Source: Halosimplex litoreum (GTDB lineage: Archaea > Halobacteriota > Halobacteria > Halobacteriales > Haloarculaceae). From it: a stretch of 64,000 nt of DNA. The stretch lies in assembly GCF_016065055.1 (NCBI RefSeq), contig NZ_CP065856.1:1115836-1179835 (forward strand), read 5' to 3'. Below, in pieces: positions 35,548 to 42,516 of the stretch. Each line of letters opens with the position of its first letter. The first letter of the stretch is position 1. Position numbers and translations under genes: made by a program. Below the pieces are notes generated by a model. The model saw only the letters and a program-made list of their open reading frames with translations. It ran no database searches and was not told the origin of the DNA.

Positions 35548-35911
35548 CGTCGCCGGGGGACTCCTGTCGGATCTGCTCGTGCGTGTGGATCCGGTCTCGA
35601 TACGTGACTGGGCCCCTGTTTCGCTCCGCCGGCTTGAGATAGTACACCGACGGCATCAATCGCCGCCGAGCGGCCGCCGGAGCCCATTCGACCGGCGTTT
35701 GCCCTTCCGGCGTTCGGACCGCGACGACGACGACACCGACAGCGGCCACCCCGATCAGCAACAGCGACCACACGAACGATATCTCCTCGATGTAGAGCGT
35801 CGGCAACACCAGCACCATCGGTACCGACCCCAACACGACGAGTTCGTCGAACGTCAGCCCCAGCATCACGGTCGTCCTGAGGATTTTCCCCGGCACCCTC
35901 GCGGTTTTCAT
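35492..35911 (-). CDS. PrgI-like small membrane protein of the secretion core
   Basis: A 139-aa protein starting MKTARVPGKILRTTVMLGLT. The segment GLTFDELVVLGSVPMVLVLP plus a second helix (VWSLLLIGVAAVGVVVVAVR), followed by PEGQTPVEWAPAAARRR, is the layout of PrgI/VirB3-like proteins that sit directly upstream of VirB4 in Gram-positive-type type IV systems. A TATA-like ATATATATC centred near 35932 lies about 24 bp before ATG 35911, which favours this start over an ATG at 35992. It is the first gene of the core operon and overlaps the next gene by up to 56 bp. Confidence 0.65.
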   Translation of the reverse strand: MKTARVPGKILRTTVMLGLTFDELVVLGSVPMVLVLPTLYIEEISFVWSLLLIGVAAVGVVVVAVRTPEGQTPVEWAPAAARRRLMPSVYYLKPAERNRGPVTYRDRIHTHEQIRQESPGDDVAYAETLVASEADDDRT

Positions 35912-35927
35912 CGTCTCTACCACATCG

Positions 35928-35936
35928 ATATATATT
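35928..35936 (-). promoter_or_regulatory. TATA element of the secretion core operon
   Basis: GAATATATATC on the minus strand within an AT-rich stretch (35925-35955) in otherwise GC-rich DNA. Spacing to ATG 35911 fits a near-leaderless mRNA covering the genes from 35911 to 27652 or further. Confidence 0.5.
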
Positions 35937-35988
35937 CTCTCTAATATTTCTTTGGATGTCGAACGGACGAACTCTCTCGAAGTGCATT

Positions 35989-36296
35989 TCACGGCGACTT
36001 ACGAGCTCGCTGTCGTTCGTGCGAGCGGCCGACGGGAGGACAGCCGCGCCTTCCGAAAGAACGGCGTTTCACGAACGTACGGGGCGAACGGCCACGCTTT
36101 TCCCCGCAGAGTCTCCGACGTAGCCCGCGTCGATTCGGCCGAACTGCGGTCGGGTGCGGTCCCGCTGTCGGCCGGTGAATCGGTACCCGGCCGAACTGAC
36201 CGCGGCGGTGGTCGGATCGGCGCTCTCGTCCCCCGCTGCCGGCCACGGCTTTCGCGGCGCCGCCGACCGCACCGTCAGAGCCCACCATCGGTCGAG
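35989..36296. other. Spacer containing a fragment of a glycine-zipper tail
   Basis: Upstream of the core promoter and downstream of 36297-37058. On the minus strand SDGAVGGAAKAVAGSGG is encoded at about 36235-36285, resembling SGAVGGAAKGLAGSG of the orphan tail at 37116. This is a short remnant of another tail cassette. The rest shows nothing recognisable. Confidence 0.45.
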
Positions 36297-37058
36297 TCAA
36301 AAGTCGTCGTCGTAGTACTCTTTATCTTCGGTTGTCAACAACTTCCCCGGCAGCTCCTCGTCGATGTCGGCGTAGGGTTCGGGCGGTTCTTCACCGACGT
36401 GACGGTAGATATCACGGATCTTCGCCATCATGTGCTCGACGAGGAACACCTGAAAGCCGTCGGGAAACTCGTAGTCACCCTCCCGGAACTCCATGGGCGG
36501 CAACGTGATCGTGAATTTCTTCGCTGGATATCCCGGTGACGTGTCGTACTTCGACATCCGCGAGTCTCGGTGGGTCGTCTGGACCTCACCGTCTTTCCGA
36601 TACTGGATGATCGGCGTCGGCACGAACTCGATGTCGTTGTCCTCGTCGACGATGTATGGCTGAGTGATGATCTGCGCAGTCTCTTCGGTCACGTCCTCGA
36701 ATCGTTCCGGCGCAGTCACCATCTCGTAGCACGTCTCGAACTGCTCGGCAAAGTCGTCGACGTGCATGGTTTGCAGCGCTTCGATCCCGCGTTCGACCTC
36801 TTCGGGAATCCACTCCGGATTCACGATCTCCGCCTCGGGGAACTCCCGCTGGGCAGCCAGTTTCGCCCGCGCTTCGACCTGCGTCATGATCCGTTGTTGT
36901 TCGAACGTCCGCCCCTCGCGATATTTCGGGTAATCATCCGCGTAATGTTTTTTAATTTCACCGTCCCACCCGACGTGTACTACGTGACCAATCTGTCTTC
37001 CATCAAATATTTCCACACCAACTTCTGTATCGTTCTGGCCGAGAATTTCTACTTCCAT
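36297..37058 (-). CDS. Y-type partner (putative immunity) protein
   Basis: A 253-aa acidic soluble protein. MEVEILGQNDTEVGVEIFDG begins the small beta domain; FEQQRIMTQVEARAKLAAQR and RDIYRHVGEEPPEPYADIDE are the family's hallmark segments. It differs strongly from its paralogues in the middle (about residues 110-170), the part that would be expected to vary if it recognises a specific tail. The start has GGACC nine bases upstream and matches the paralogues. It follows the orphan tail 37116-37775 by 57 bp and is probably co-transcribed with it. Confidence 0.7.
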   Translation of the reverse strand: MEVEILGQNDTEVGVEIFDGRQIGHVVHVGWDGEIKKHYADDYPKYREGRTFEQQRIMTQVEARAKLAAQREFPEAEIVNPEWIPEEVERGIEALQTMHVDDFAEQFETCYEMVTAPERFEDVTEETAQIITQPYIVDEDNDIEFVPTPIIQYRKDGEVQTTHRDSRMSKYDTSPGYPAKKFTITLPPMEFREGDYEFPDGFQVFLVEHMMAKIRDIYRHVGEEPPEPYADIDEELPGKLLTTEDKEYYDDDF

Positions 37059-37115
37059 AATAGGTCCTTTCTGCTTAGTTTTCGCGCTATCACTCGTTTC
37101 ATTCTGTACCACGGG

Positions 37116-37775
37116 TTAGTCGTCGTTTCTTTGTTTGAATTCACTATCATCCATAGTCCCATCACGAGTGTCCGCCCCACCACTCTCACCGAGACTGAAG
37201 TCGAGGTCGTACCACTCTTCGCGCATTTCGCTGGTGAACGAGTCGACGGTGGCTCGCCCGGCTTCGCCCAGACTCCCGGTCTCCCGGAGTTTTCGCGTGA
37301 AACTCGCCGCGCCACTCCCCGCCAGCCCTTTCGCGGCGCCGCCGACCGCCCCGCTGACCGCGCCGACGCCCGCACCGACCACAGTCCCGACCGGGCCGGC
37401 GACCGTCCCGGCCGCACCGCCCGACACCGCGCCGGTGATCGCGCCTTTGACCGCGTCGCCGGCTGCCGACTCCAGGTGCTTGTTTTCGGTATTCCCGCCG
37501 GCCTGCTCGTAAATCTGCTGGAGGTCGTCCACCTGCTCGTCCGACCACTCGTCGGACAGCGCGTCCTCGAAGTCGTCGGCGGAGTCGGCCTCCGACAGCG
37601 AGATGTCCTGCTGGTCCGGCGTCGGCTGACTCGACGGTGTCGACACTTTGTCGTCGGTCGCTGGCGTCGCGTCGCCGCTGGGCCCGCTGGACGACTCCGA
37701 TTCGCCGCCCGACCCACCGGCCGTGCAAGCGGTCGATTTCACCCTCCCACCGAAGCGCGACGCGACTACCGACAT
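37116..37775 (-). CDS. Orphan toxin-tail cassette with a glycine-zipper segment
   Basis: A 219-aa protein without membrane-channel or secretion part. It starts MSVVASRFGG, matching an internal methionine (MSMAASLSGVGG) just after the last membrane helix of the TrbL-type protein at 40298. A Ser/Thr/Gly linker follows, then a helical acidic segment (DDLQQIYEQAGGNTENKHLE). A 45-residue small-residue stretch comes next (about 105-155: GAITGAVSGGAAGTVAGPVG and continuation) with GxxxG spacing that could insert into membranes. The C-terminus is acidic. Inference: a displaced alternative tail, possibly membrane-acting. The partner gene is 36297-37058. Confidence 0.6.
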   Translation of the reverse strand: MSVVASRFGGRVKSTACTAGGSGGESESSSGPSGDATPATDDKVSTPSSQPTPDQQDISLSEADSADDFEDALSDEWSDEQVDDLQQIYEQAGGNTENKHLESAAGDAVKGAITGAVSGGAAGTVAGPVGTVVGAGVGAVSGAVGGAAKGLAGSGAASFTRKLRETGSLGEAGRATVDSFTSEMREEWYDLDFSLGESGGADTRDGTMDDSEFKQRNDD

Positions 37776-37824
37776 TGCTCACCGCGTCCCGTCGTCCAGC
37801 CACCAGGAATCGCTCGTTCGGGTG

Positions 37825-38565
37825 TCATCCTGTCGTCGATTGGCGCTCCATCCAGCCCTCGTCGCCGACAATATGCAACTTCCCGATACCCTCGACACGG
37901 TACTCCTCGGGCGGGTCCTCACCCATGTTGAGGTAGATATCCCGGATTTGAGCCATGACGTGCGAGACGACGACGTCTTCCATCTGATCTTCGTAGACGA
38001 AGTCCTCAGCCAACTCCACTTTGGGGAGATGGAGCACTAGCGTTTCCTCTGTGGGCCAGGACGGATACGACCCCACGACACGATCCTGGCCGGTCTCGAG
38101 CTGGTACTCGACGACGAGATCCGCGACATCAACCAGTTGGTCGTCGCTGAACCGGAGTGGCTTGTTGACGACCGCCGTCGGCTCGTCCATCTCCGGATCC
38201 TGAACGTACTCTTTGGGGTCCTGGATCGCTTCGTAGAACTCCCTGAACTCCTCGTGGAACGCTTCGACGTCGTAGGAGGCCAGCGAGCGTAATCCCGCTT
38301 CGACGTGGGCCGGATCCCACATCGGATGGAGGATCTCTGCGTCCGGGAACTCCTGTTGCGCCGCGTACTTAGCTCGTTCTTCGACCTGGGTCATGATCCG
38401 CTGCTCGTCCGGTGTGCGATTCTCGGGCTGAAGAGGATAATTCTCGGTAGAGTGCTTATGAATTGTCCCACCCCAATTAATTGATATAGAGTGGCGGTTG
38501 TTGTTCTCGTCGAAGACTTCAACGCCACAGCCTTGATCATCTTGGCCGAGAATATTGGCTTCCAT
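37825..38565 (-). CDS. Y-type partner (putative immunity) protein
   Basis: A 246-aa acidic soluble protein, very similar to 39549-40295 from about residue 55 to the end (TPDEQRIMTQVEERAKYAAQ, LVLHLPKVELAEDFVYEDQM, RDIYLNMGEDPPEEYRVEGI are common to both). They diverge in the first 50 residues (MEANILGQDDQGCGVEVFDE here). It starts two bases after the orphan tail gene 38568-39499. Its stop codon overlaps an ATG in ATGA form, opening a 20-codon frame that runs into the next tail gene. The pair of near-identical partners matches the pair of near-identical tails. Confidence 0.7.
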   Translation of the reverse strand: MEANILGQDDQGCGVEVFDENNNRHSISINWGGTIHKHSTENYPLQPENRTPDEQRIMTQVEERAKYAAQQEFPDAEILHPMWDPAHVEAGLRSLASYDVEAFHEEFREFYEAIQDPKEYVQDPEMDEPTAVVNKPLRFSDDQLVDVADLVVEYQLETGQDRVVGSYPSWPTEETLVLHLPKVELAEDFVYEDQMEDVVVSHVMAQIRDIYLNMGEDPPEEYRVEGIGKLHIVGDEGWMERQSTTG

Positions 38566-38567
38566 TG

Positions 38568-39499
38568 TTAATCGAACCTCGTTCCGTCGTCAACAGCATC
38601 TCCTGAGTCGGTGGCGGTCTGGTAGGACTCCCGCCCCAGCGTCTCGACCTTCTCGAGTCCGGTCTGTGTGAGGTCAGCGCCAGCTTTGAGCGTGTCCGCG
38701 GCCCCTTCGCGGACGCTTCCCTGCTGAATCGCCCGCTTGCCAGTATAGGCGACGGTCCCCGCCATGCCAACGGTGGCGAGGGCACCTGCGACCGGCAACG
38801 AACCCAGACCCGCCGCCGCTACGGCCGCCCCGCCGACTGCGCCGCCCGCCGGACCCATCATCTCCGAGAGTAGTTTCCGACCGCTACTCTTGTCGATGCT
38901 CCGGTCGGCCACGTTCGCGTCCCACATCGCCTCCATCATCGTCTCGTTCGCGTCGTCGTAGCCGTGGTTGTTCATGAAGTCTTCCTTGTCTTCGGCCGCC
39001 TCGAAGGGGTTGACGTCCTCGGACGCGTAGCGCTGGCGGCTCTGATCAGGGTCCGGGTCGCGGCCACCAGCGAACGCCGCAGTGTCGGGCTGGCTCCCGT
39101 CTTCGTACTGCGAGATCGCCGTTTGATCCGGCTCCGACGCTCGCTCCCCGCGCCGCTGAAGCCGGCGACCGGCCCGCTCGTCCCCGGCGTGTCCCGTCCG
39201 TACTCGTCGATGCCGGGATTATCGAGCCGGTCACCACTGGTGGTGTCGGGCAACTCCCGCGAGTCCGTACCGGACTGGCTCCGTGTCGCCTCGCCGGCCG
39301 AGCCGGATCTGGAACTGGCCGTCCCACCGGCCGGCTCGGGACTCCCGGCCGCTGTCCCCGAGTTCGACCCGCTGGACTTGCCACCGCTCCCGCTCCCGCG
39401 ACCGACCACCTGCTTGCCCTTGCCGACCGCACCGCCGATGCCGCTCTTGATCGCGCCGCCCACGCCGCCGACGCCCGACATCGACGCCGCCACTGTCAT
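38568..39499 (-). pseudogene. Orphan copy of the 40298 toxin tail, frameshifted
   Basis: It starts MTVAASMSGVGGVGGAIKSG, the equivalent of the region just after the last membrane helix of 40298-42229. It runs through a Gly/Ser linker in one frame to about 39165 (GTSGPVAGFS), where the frame shifts; the homologous sequence continues in the other frame (RGERASEPDQTAISQYEDGS). The last 135 codons (from ATG 38975, MNNHGYDDANETMMEAMWDA) are nearly identical to the 40298 tail, including GGAVGGAAVAAAGLGSLPVA. They could still be translated alone from that ATG. DNA identity to 40386-40865 is very high at an offset of 1745 bp, indicating recent duplication. Confidence 0.7.
38641..39120. repeat. Duplicated toxin-tail DNA, copy 1
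   Basis: About 480 bp nearly identical to 40386-40865 at a constant offset of 1745 bp, with only scattered substitutions. It encodes the C-terminal tail of the orphan cassette. The flanking partner genes are also duplicated but more diverged. Confidence 0.85.
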
Positions 39500-39548
39500 T
39501 GCTCACCGTGTCGCGTTACCCAGTCGAAAAAGGTCGCTCGTTCGAGAG

Positions 39549-40295
39549 TCATCCAGATGTCGTCGGTTGGGCCTCCATCCACCCCTCGTCGCCGACGATG
39601 TGCAATTTCCCGATCCCTTCGACGCGATACTCCTCGGGCGGATCCTCGCCCATGTTGAGGTAGATGTCCCTGATCTGTGCCATGACGTGCGAGACGACGA
39701 CGTCTTCCATCTGGTCTTCGTAGACAAAGTCCTCGGCCAACTCGACTTTCGGCAGGTGGAGCACCAGCGTTTCTTCGTCCGGCCAGGATGGATACGAGCC
39801 GGCGACCCGGTCTTGTCCGTTCTCCCGCTGGTACTCGACGACGAGATCTGCAACGTCCACGACTCGGTCCTCGCTGAACCGTATCGTCTTGTTGACTACC
39901 GCCGTCGCCTCGTCCATCTCCGGATCCTGGACGTACTCTTTGGGGGCCTGAATCGCTTTGTAAAACTCCCTGAACTCCTCGTGGAACGCTTCGACATCGT
40001 AGGAGGACAGCGAGCGTAATCCCGCTTCGACGTGATCGGGGTCCCACATCGGGTAGAGGATATCCGCGTCTGGGAACTCCTGCTGGGCCGCGTATTTAGC
40101 CCGTTCTTCGACCTGAGTCATGATCCGCTGCTCGTCCGGTGTGCGGTCCGCTGGATTATGTGAGTATGCTTCTTGTTGATGTTCTCTAACACCGCCATCC
40201 CAGTTTAGCGCAAGCCAGTGACGGTTTGTTCGCTCATCAAAGACATTAATGCCGATTCCTTGCTCTCCATCTGCACCCGTGATTTCTGTTTCCAT
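39549..40295 (-). CDS. Y-type partner (putative immunity) of the glycine-zipper toxin
   Basis: A 248-aa acidic soluble protein starting two bases after the stop of the toxin gene 40298-42229. METEITGADGEQGIGINVFD starts the variable N-terminal portion; from about residue 50 it matches 37825-38565 almost throughout, ending in RDIYLNMGEDPPEEYRVEGI. Since the toxin tail here and the orphan tail at 38568 are also near-identical, both partners probably recognise the same tail. The stop overlaps an ATG that opens an 18-codon frame (39552-39496) ending on the start of the next tail gene. Confidence 0.72.
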   Translation of the reverse strand: METEITGADGEQGIGINVFDERTNRHWLALNWDGGVREHQQEAYSHNPADRTPDEQRIMTQVEERAKYAAQQEFPDADILYPMWDPDHVEAGLRSLSSYDVEAFHEEFREFYKAIQAPKEYVQDPEMDEATAVVNKTIRFSEDRVVDVADLVVEYQRENGQDRVAGSYPSWPDEETLVLHLPKVELAEDFVYEDQMEDVVVSHVMAQIRDIYLNMGEDPPEEYRVEGIGKLHIVGDEGWMEAQPTTSG

Positions 40296-40297
40296 CG

Positions 40298-42229
40298 TTA
40301 TTTGATGTTGTCATTCGAGGAATCAGTGCTAAAGCCGCTCGACTCCTCAGATCCGCTGACCGTTTCGTATGACTGCCGACCCAACGTCTCGACCTTCTCG
40401 AGTCCGGTCTGTGTGAGGTTAGCGCCAGCTTTGAGCGTGTCCGCGGCCCCTTCGCGGACGCTTCCCTGCTGAATCGCCCGCTTACCAGTGTAGGCGACGG
40501 TCCCCGCCATGCCAACGGTGGCGAGGGCACCTGCGACCGGCAACGAACCCAGACCCGCCGCCGCTACGGCCGCCCCGCCGACTGCGCCACCCGCCGGACC
40601 CATCATCTCCGAGAGTAGTTTCCGACCGCTACTCTTGTCGATGCTCCGGTCGGCCACGTTCGCGTCCCACATCGCCTCCATCATCGTCTCGTTCGCGTCG
40701 TCGTAGCCGTGGTTGTTCATGAAGTCTTCCTTGTCTTCGGCCGCCTCGAAGGGGTTGACGTCCTCGGACGCGTAGCGCTGGCGGCTCCGGTCGGGGTCCG
40801 GATCGCGGCCGCCAGCGAACGCCGCAGTGTCGGGCTGGCTCCCGTCTTCGTACTGGGGGATCGCGGTTTGAGCCGGGGTGGACCCCGACGCGCCGTTGGG
40901 CGACTCCTCGCCCCGACTGGCCGCAGGAGTGTCCCGAGACGGAGTGCCGGTTTCGGGCGGGACGGTCGGTCCGCTCGTCCCGGTGGGCGACGGCGACGTG
41001 ACGCTATCGCGGACGCCGTCGAGACTCCCGACCGACGGGTTCTCCGGCGTGTCCGCCCCGCCGTGGTTCAACGGGTCGGCGGAATCGCGGTCGGGCGTGG
41101 TTCCGCCACCGGCGTCCTCGCCGCCCGCGGCGGCCCCACCGGCGGCGGCTCCCGCGGCCGACCCGGAACTGCCACCGGAGCCGGACCCGCTTCCGATTCG
41201 CTTGCCGAGCGCGCCCTTCCCCTTGCTCGCGACGCTGCTGCTCGCGCGCTTCACCGCGCTGCCGACGCCGCCGACGCCCGACAGCGACGCGGCCATCGAC
41301 ATCACGAGGGCGCCGCCGAACAGGACCGCGACGACCGCGACGGTCTGGGTTATCGCGTTCCGGACCGTGTCCGTCAGGCTCGCCGACGCGCCGAGCGTCC
41401 CCCCCTCGGCGGCGCCGGCTCCGAGTGACGCGTTCGCGGCGGCCGTCGCGGCTTCGCCACCGCCGCCGCCCATGGCGATCTGGACGGACACCGCCATAAT
41501 CCCGGCGACGACGACCCCCGCGACGAGCATCAGTCCCGCGGCTTTGAACACCAGCGCCGACAGCTGCTTGCCGTACTTCAGCGGCCCGACGTCGACCACC
41601 CACATCGCGATCAGCAACGGGTACAGCGCGAAGGCCACGTACACCAGGATCTCGCGCACGACCAGCAGCATGAGAAACCCGATGAGGACCATCAGTATCG
41701 AGATCGAGGAGAACAGCCCGATCACGACGACGACGACGAGACCCGCGATGCCGCTCCCGGCCGACGCCAGCGAGATGGTCCCGAAACAGGAGTCCGGACC
41801 GCTGAAACAGCTGGCGTTGCTCAGTAGGGCGTTCTGGATCGAGTTGACCACCGTCACCGCCCAGGCGATCAGCCCCTTCGAGAACAGTCCGGAGTCGCCC
41901 GGCGGGTTGACGACCACCAGCGAGACCGTCGCGGCGAAGCCCCGCCCGGCGAACCGGTAGGGGTCGACCCGCTCGGACTCCGGGAACAGCTGGACCATCC
42001 CCAGCACCCCCATCGCGAGGATCGACAACAGCGCGAAGTAGATGGTCATCGAGAGCTCCCAGATCGGCTGGAGGTCGCTCATCGGGTCGAGCCCGATCTC
42101 CAGGAACGCGCCGACCAGCTCGACGACGCTGCTGATCAGGACCTGGAGGAGGGTGTTGATCCCCTCCAGGAGTTTCTCGAACGCCCACTCGAAGACCGCT
42201 TTCAGCGGCCCGAGAACGTCTATCTGCAT
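40298..42229 (-). CDS. TrbL/VirB6-like membrane protein with a glycine-zipper C-terminal tail
   Basis: A 643-aa protein starting MQIDVLGPLKAVFEWAFEKL. Residues 1 to about 310 carry seven or so membrane helices with VVNPPGDSGLFSKGLIAWAV and ALYPLLIAMWVVDVGPLKYG, the motifs shared with 27652 and 30230. A long Gly/Ser/Thr/Pro linker (about 340-490) follows. The tail (about 505-643) contains NNHGYDDANETMMEAMWDAN, then GPAGGAVGGAAVAAAGLGSL and a second hydrophobic stretch, then a helical end. Inference: a type IV channel-type carrier delivering a membrane-active tail. The partner gene follows two bases downstream, and an orphan copy of the tail lies next to that. Confidence 0.72.
   Translation of the reverse strand: MQIDVLGPLKAVFEWAFEKLLEGINTLLQVLISSVVELVGAFLEIGLDPMSDLQPIWELSMTIYFALLSILAMGVLGMVQLFPESERVDPYRFAGRGFAATVSLVVVNPPGDSGLFSKGLIAWAVTVVNSIQNALLSNASCFSGPDSCFGTISLASAGSGIAGLVVVVVIGLFSSISILMVLIGFLMLLVVREILVYVAFALYPLLIAMWVVDVGPLKYGKQLSALVFKAAGLMLVAGVVVAGIMAVSVQIAMGGGGGEAATAAANASLGAGAAEGGTLGASASLTDTVRNAITQTVAVVAVLFGGALVMSMAASLSGVGGVGSAVKRASSSVASKGKGALGKRIGSGSGSGGSSGSAAGAAAGGAAAGGEDAGGGTTPDRDSADPLNHGGADTPENPSVGSLDGVRDSVTSPSPTGTSGPTVPPETGTPSRDTPAASRGEESPNGASGSTPAQTAIPQYEDGSQPDTAAFAGGRDPDPDRSRQRYASEDVNPFEAAEDKEDFMNNHGYDDANETMMEAMWDANVADRSIDKSSGRKLLSEMMGPAGGAVGGAAVAAAGLGSLPVAGALATVGMAGTVAYTGKRAIQQGSVREGAADTLKAGANLTQTGLEKVETLGRQSYETVSGSEESSGFSTDSSNDNIK
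40386..40865. repeat. Duplicated toxin-tail DNA, copy 2
   Basis: The counterpart of 38641-39120, here in frame at the 3' end of the full-length TrbL-type toxin gene. Identity drops sharply upstream (linker) and at the last 15 codons (CGSEESSGF-type end here, TDSGDAVDDG-type end in the orphan). Confidence 0.85.
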
Positions 42230-42516
42230 CCGTCGACACACCCCGTTTCTCCCCGGAGCCCCGAGTCGACGATGGAGTCGCTCCCGGGACTGTGCGTGGC
42301 GTTCACTCGACACTCGTCTCGGACGGTCGCCCCGGGACTGCGGCGTAGACCGGCGGACGACTGCCTCCGTGGGGCACGGGTTCCCCGTTCGCCCGAGCGA
42401 ACGGGGACTCCGCCGACCACCTCGGCCCGACCGGGACACCGCCGCTGGCGCCCATCTCTCCATGGGCCCGCGTCGAGCGGTCGACGGCGTCTGGTAGGGT
42501 CCGTGCTGGTCATCTG
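42230..42516. other. Spacer with a strong hairpin between surface protein and toxin genes
   Basis: This 287-bp gap on an otherwise tightly packed strand contains the inverted repeat TCCCCGTTCG-CCCGAG-CGAACGGGGA at 42382-42407 (10-bp perfect stem), without a T-tract. It could separate transcription of the surface module from the toxin module. No start-proximal TATA element is obvious. Confidence 0.5.

Noticed and set aside
35989-36300. 103-codon open frame on the minus strand in the spacer before the core promoter.
   Set aside because: Only a TTG start, and only a short glycine-rich piece resembles known tails; the rest is Arg-rich noise. Recorded as a remnant instead.
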